From Siphonodentalium dalli (Eukaryota > Mollusca > Scaphopoda > Gadilida > Siphonodentaliidae): a DNA stretch of 64,000 nt. Position numbers and translations under genes: made by a program. The stretch spans positions 1,733,851 through 1,797,850 of the forward strand of contig CP136067.1 of NCBI GenBank assembly GCA_032622095.1. The letters are read 5' to 3'. Under the pieces are notes generated by a model that had not been told where the DNA came from, did not search any database, and saw only the letters and a list, made by a program, of their open reading frames with translations. Shown here one piece after another: positions 59,821 through 64,000 of the stretch; position 1 is the first letter of the stretch, and each line of letters starts with the position of its first letter.

Positions 59821-62520
59821 ATCGTGACATGATCTATCACTGATGGGGTATGATATCTATGGGTATAGCTCGGGTAGAGAATCGTGGCATGATCTATCAC
59901 TGATGGAGTATGATATCTATGTATAGAGCTCGGGTAGAGAATCGTGACATGATCTATCACTGATGGAGTATGATATCTATGTGTAGAGCTCGGGTAGAGA
60001 ATCGTGTCATGATCTATCACTGATGGAGTATGATATCTATGGGTAGAGCTCGGGTAGAGAATCGTGACATGATCTATCACTGATGGAGTATGATATCTAT
60101 GTATAGAGCTCGGGTAGAGAATCGTGTCATGATCTATCACTGATGGAGTATGATATCTATGTATAGAGCTCGGGTAGAGAATCGTGACATGATCTATCAC
60201 TGATGGGGTATGATATCTATGGGTATAGCTCGGGTAGAGAATCGTGGCATGATCTATCACTGATGGAGTATGATATCTATGTATAGAGCTCGGGTAGAGA
60301 ATCGTGACATGATCTATCACTGATGGAGTATGATATCTATGTGTAGAGCTCGGGTAGAGAATCGTGTCATGATCTATCACTGATGGAGTATGATATCTAT
60401 GGGTAGAGCTCGGGTAGAGAATCGTGACATGATCTATCACTGATGGAGTATGATATCTATGTATAGAGCTCGGGTAGAGAATCGTGTCATGATCTATCAC
60501 TGATGGAGTATGATATCTATGTATAGAGCTCGGGTTGAGAATCGTGACATGATCTATCACTGATGGAGTATGATATCTATGTATAGAGCTCGGGTAGAGA
60601 ATCGTGACATGATCTATCACTGATGGAGTATGATATCTATGTATAGAGCTCGGGTAGAGAATCGTGTCATGATCTATCACTGATGGAGTATGATATCTAT
60701 GTATAGAGCTCGGGTAGAGAATCGTGACATGATATATCACTGATGGAGTATGATATCTATGAGTAGAGCTCGGGTAGAGAATCGTGACATGATATATCAC
60801 TGATGGAGTATGATATCTATGTATAGAGCTCGGGTAGAGAATCGTGACATGATATATCACTGATGGAGTATGATATCTATGTATAGAGCTCGGGTAGAGA
60901 ATCGTGACATGATCTATCACTGATGGAGTATGATATCTATGTATAGAGCTCGGGTAGAGAATCGTGACATGATCTATCACTGATGGAGTATGATATCTAT
61001 GTATAGAGCTCGGGTAGAGAATCGTGTCATGATCTATCACTGATGGAGTATGATATCTATGTGTAGAGCTCGGGTAGAGAATCGTGACATGATCTATCAC
61101 TGATGGAGTATGATATCTATGAGTATAGCTCGGGTAGAGAATCGTGACATGATCTATCACTGATGGAGTATGATATCTATGAGTAGAGCTCGAGTAGAGA
61201 ATCGTGACATGATCTATCACTGATGGAGTATGATATCTATGAGTATAGCTCGGGTAGAGAATCGTGACATGATCTATCACTGATGGAGTATGATATCTAT
61301 GAGTAGAGCTCGGGTAGAGAATCGTGACATGATCTATCACTGATGGAGTATGATATCTATGTATAGAGCTCGGGTAGAGAATCGTGACATGATATATCAC
61401 TGATGGAGTATGATATCTATGAGTAGAGCTCGGGTAGAGAATCGTGACATGATATATCACTGATGGAGTATGATATCTATGAGTAGAGCTCGGGTAGAGA
61501 ATCGTGTCATGATATATCACTGATGGAGTATGATATCTATGTATAGAGCTCGGGTAGAGAATCGTGACATGATCTATCACTGATAGAGTATGATATCTAT
61601 GTGTAGAGCTCGGGTAGAGAACCGTAACATGATATATCACTGATGGAGTATGATATCTATGTATAGAGCTCGGGTAGAGAATCGTGTCATGATTCTATCA
61701 CTGATGGAGTATGATATCTATGAGTAGAGCTCGGGTAGAGAATCGTGACATGATCTATCACTGATGGAGTATGATATCTATGTATAGAGCTCGGGTAGAG
61801 AATCGTGACATGATCTATCACTGATGGGGTATGATATCTATGGGTATAGCTCGGGTAGAGAATCGTGGCATGATCTATCACTGATGGAGTATGATATCTA
61901 TGTATAGAGCTCGGGTAGAGAATCGTGACATGATCTATCACTGATGGAGTATGATATCTATGTGTAGAGCTCGGGTAGAGAATCGTGTCATGATCTATCA
62001 CTGATGGAGTATGATATCTATGGGTAGAGCTCGGGTAGAGAATCGTGACATGATCTATCACTGATGGAGTATGATATCTATGTATAGAGCTCGGGTAGAG
62101 AATCGTGTCATGATCTATCACTGATGGAGTATGATATCTATGTATAGAGCTCGGGTAGAGAATCGTGACATGATCTATCACTGATGGGGTATGATATCTA
62201 TGGGTATAGCTCGGGTAGAGAATCGTGGCATGATCTATCACTGATGGAGTATGATATCTATGTATAGAGCTCGGGTAGAGAATCGTGACATGATCTATCA
62301 CTGATGGAGTATGATATCTATGTGTAGAGCTCGGGTAGAGAATCGTGTCATGATCTATCACTGATGGAGTATGATATCTATGGGTAGAGCTCGGGTAGAG
62401 AATCGTGACATGATCTATCACTGATGGAGTATGATATCTATGTATAGAGCTCGGGTAGAGAATCGTGTCATGATCTATCACTGATGGAGTATGATATCTA
62501 TGTATAGAGCTCGGGTTGAG
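59821..62520. repeat. 6-monomer higher-order repeat and its 1,981 bp duplicate
   Basis: The series starting with the GATGGGGTATG...GGGTATAG monomer repeats at 59821 and 60181 (360 bp). The whole block including the final GTGTC...GGGTTGAG monomer recurs at about 61802-62521, offset 1,981 bp (33 monomers plus the one-base insertion near 61694). Confidence 0.75.
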
Positions 62521-62940
62521 AATCGTGACATGATCTATCACTGATGGAGTATGATATCTATGTATAGAGCTCGGGTAGAGAATCGTGTCATGATATATCA
62601 CTGATAGAGTATGATATCTATGAGTAGAGCTCGGGTAGAGAATCGTGACATGATCTATCACTGATGGAGTATGATATCTATGTATAGAGCTCGGGTAGAG
62701 AATCGTGTCATGATCTATCACTGATGGAGTATGATATCTATGGGTAGAGCTCGGGTAGAGAATCGTGACATGATATATCACTGATGGAGTATGATATCTA
62801 TGTATAGAGCTCGGGTAGAGAATCGTGACATGATCTGTCACTGATAGAGTATGATATCTATGTGTAGAGCTCGGGTAGAGAACCGTAACATGATATATCA
62901 CTGATGGAGTATGATATCTATGTATAGAGCTCGGGTAGAG

Positions 62941-63420
62941 AATCGTGTCATGATCTATCACTGATGGAGTATGATATCTATGAGTAGAGCTCGGGTAGAG
63001 AATCGTGACATGATCTATCACTGATGGAGTATGATATCTATGTATAGAGCTCGGGTAGAGAATCGTGTCATGATCTATCACTGATGGAGTATGATATCTA
63101 TGAGTAGAGCTCGGGTAGAGAATCGTGACATGATCTATCACTGATGGAGTATGATATCTATGTATAGAGCTCGGGTAGAGAATCGTGTCATGATCTATCA
63201 CTGATGGAGTATGATATCTATGAGTAGAGCTCGGGTAGAGAATCGTGACATGATCTATCACTGATGGAGTATGATATCTATGTATAGAGCTCGGGTAGAG
63301 AATCGTGTCATGATCTATCACTGATGGAGTATGATATCTATGAGTAGAGCTCGGGTAGAGAATCGTGACATGATCTATCACTGATGGAGTATGATATCTA
63401 TGTATAGAGCTCGGGTAGAG
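62941..63420. repeat. 120 bp dimeric higher-order repeat
   Basis: Four successive pairs alternate a GTGTC plus ATGAGTAGAG monomer with a GTGAC plus ATGTATAGAG monomer. Confidence 0.75.
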
Positions 63421-64000
63421 AATCGTGTCATGATCTATCACTGATGGAGTATGATATCTATGTATAGAGCTCGGGTAGAGAATCGTGACATGATATATCA
63501 CTGATGGAGTATGATATCTATGTATAGAGCTCGGGTAGAGAGTCGTGACATGATCTATCACTGATGGAGTATGATATCTATGTATAGAGCTCGGGTAGAG
63601 AATCGTGACATGATATATCACTGATGGAGTATGATATCTATGTATAGAGCTCGGGTAGAGAATCGTGACATGATCTATCACTGATGGAGTATGATATCTA
63701 TGTATAGAGCTCGGGTAGAGAATCGTGACATGATCTATCACTGATGGAGTATGATATCTATGAGTAGAGCTCGGGTAGAGAATCGTGGCATGATATATCA
63801 CTGATGGAGTATGATATCTATGTATAGAGCTCGGGTAGAGAATCGTGACATGATCTATCACTGATGGAGTATGATATCTATGAGTAGAGCTCGGGTAGAG
63901 AATCGTGACATGATCTATCACTGATGGAGTATGATATCTATGTATAGAGCTCGGGTAGAGAATCGTGACATGATCTATCACTGATGGAGTATGATATCTA

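Larger units (their letters stand above)
39187..64000. repeat. 60 bp satellite array, about 414 monomers, open at right edge
   Basis: Monomers are head to tail with a rigid 60 bp period. Each holds GAGTATGATATCTATG, then AGAGCTCGGGTAGAGAATCG and ACATGATCTATCACTGATGG, in nearly invariant order. Nearly every copy has a GATATC and a GAGCTC site. Variation concentrates at about eight positions (for example CTATC/ATATC, GATGG/GATAG, GTGAC/GTGGC/GTGTC, AATCG/AACCG). Rare indels: +4 near 39349, -1 near 46797, +3 (GAGCTCCTCGGG) near 49482, 49664 and 49906, and +1 near 61694. The minus strand is open for over 2,000 codons at a time because 60 is a multiple of 3, but most variable sites change the amino acid. 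I therefore call no gene. Confidence 0.97.

Noticed and set aside
39187-64000. CRISPR-like array
   Set aside because: There are no unique spacers; the whole unit repeats, and the DNA is animal.

Overview
This window reads as nuclear DNA from an animal with a repeat-rich, AT-rich genome. The evidence is spliced-looking exons with GT-AG borders, APE-type non-LTR and Gypsy retrotransposon remnants, a Tc1-like transposase, a tRNA-headed SINE, many foldback elements and a very long satellite. There are no operons, Shine-Dalgarno sites or dense gene packing. A marine invertebrate, perhaps a mollusc or other lophotrochozoan, is my best guess; it rests only on the style of the transposons and is weak.

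Layout. 1-15.1 kb is a mosaic of non-coding repeats: a 0.6-0.7 kb tandem repeat in two blocks (about 0.8-2.8 and 11.3-14.5 kb) that belong to a larger segmental duplication (0.8-3.35 versus 12.4-15.05 kb). It is interrupted by a TTAA-targeting TIR element (three copies), two large foldback elements (6.84-8.04 and 9.87-11.2 kb), smaller hairpin elements and a SINE. 15.8-19.5 kb is the most gene-like part. It has two of three copies of a CCAAT-containing repeat ending in an ATG and a splice-donor-like site, one convincing minus-strand exon of a TRPM-type channel (17132-17266), and two or three further minus-strand candidate exons of unknown product. 19.7-27 kb is repeats again, notably a 0.98 kb tandem duplication whose left copy took in two nearly identical 932 bp TIR transposons in opposite orientation, each with its own 9 bp target duplication.

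28-39 kb is a graveyard of autonomous elements: a CR1/L2-group non-LTR element with an N-terminal 2A-like peptide (broken by a stop, a frameshift and a deletion of RT motif B), a plus-strand Gypsy pol remnant, a tandem repeat rich in a GGCGGCCATCTTGG word, a truncated Tc1-like transposase, and a second, unrelated Gypsy pol remnant on the minus strand.

39.19-64.0 kb is one uninterrupted array of a 60 bp satellite, about 414 monomers, running off the right edge. Because 60 is a multiple of 3 it stays open in one minus-strand frame for thousands of codons; I treat these giant frames as artefacts. The array shows local higher-order repeats of 2, 6, 7, 8, 11 and 17 monomers.

No complete protein-coding gene, no functional tRNA or rRNA gene and no CRISPR array is visible. 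Apart from the candidate exons, everything that codes is a decayed mobile-element gene.
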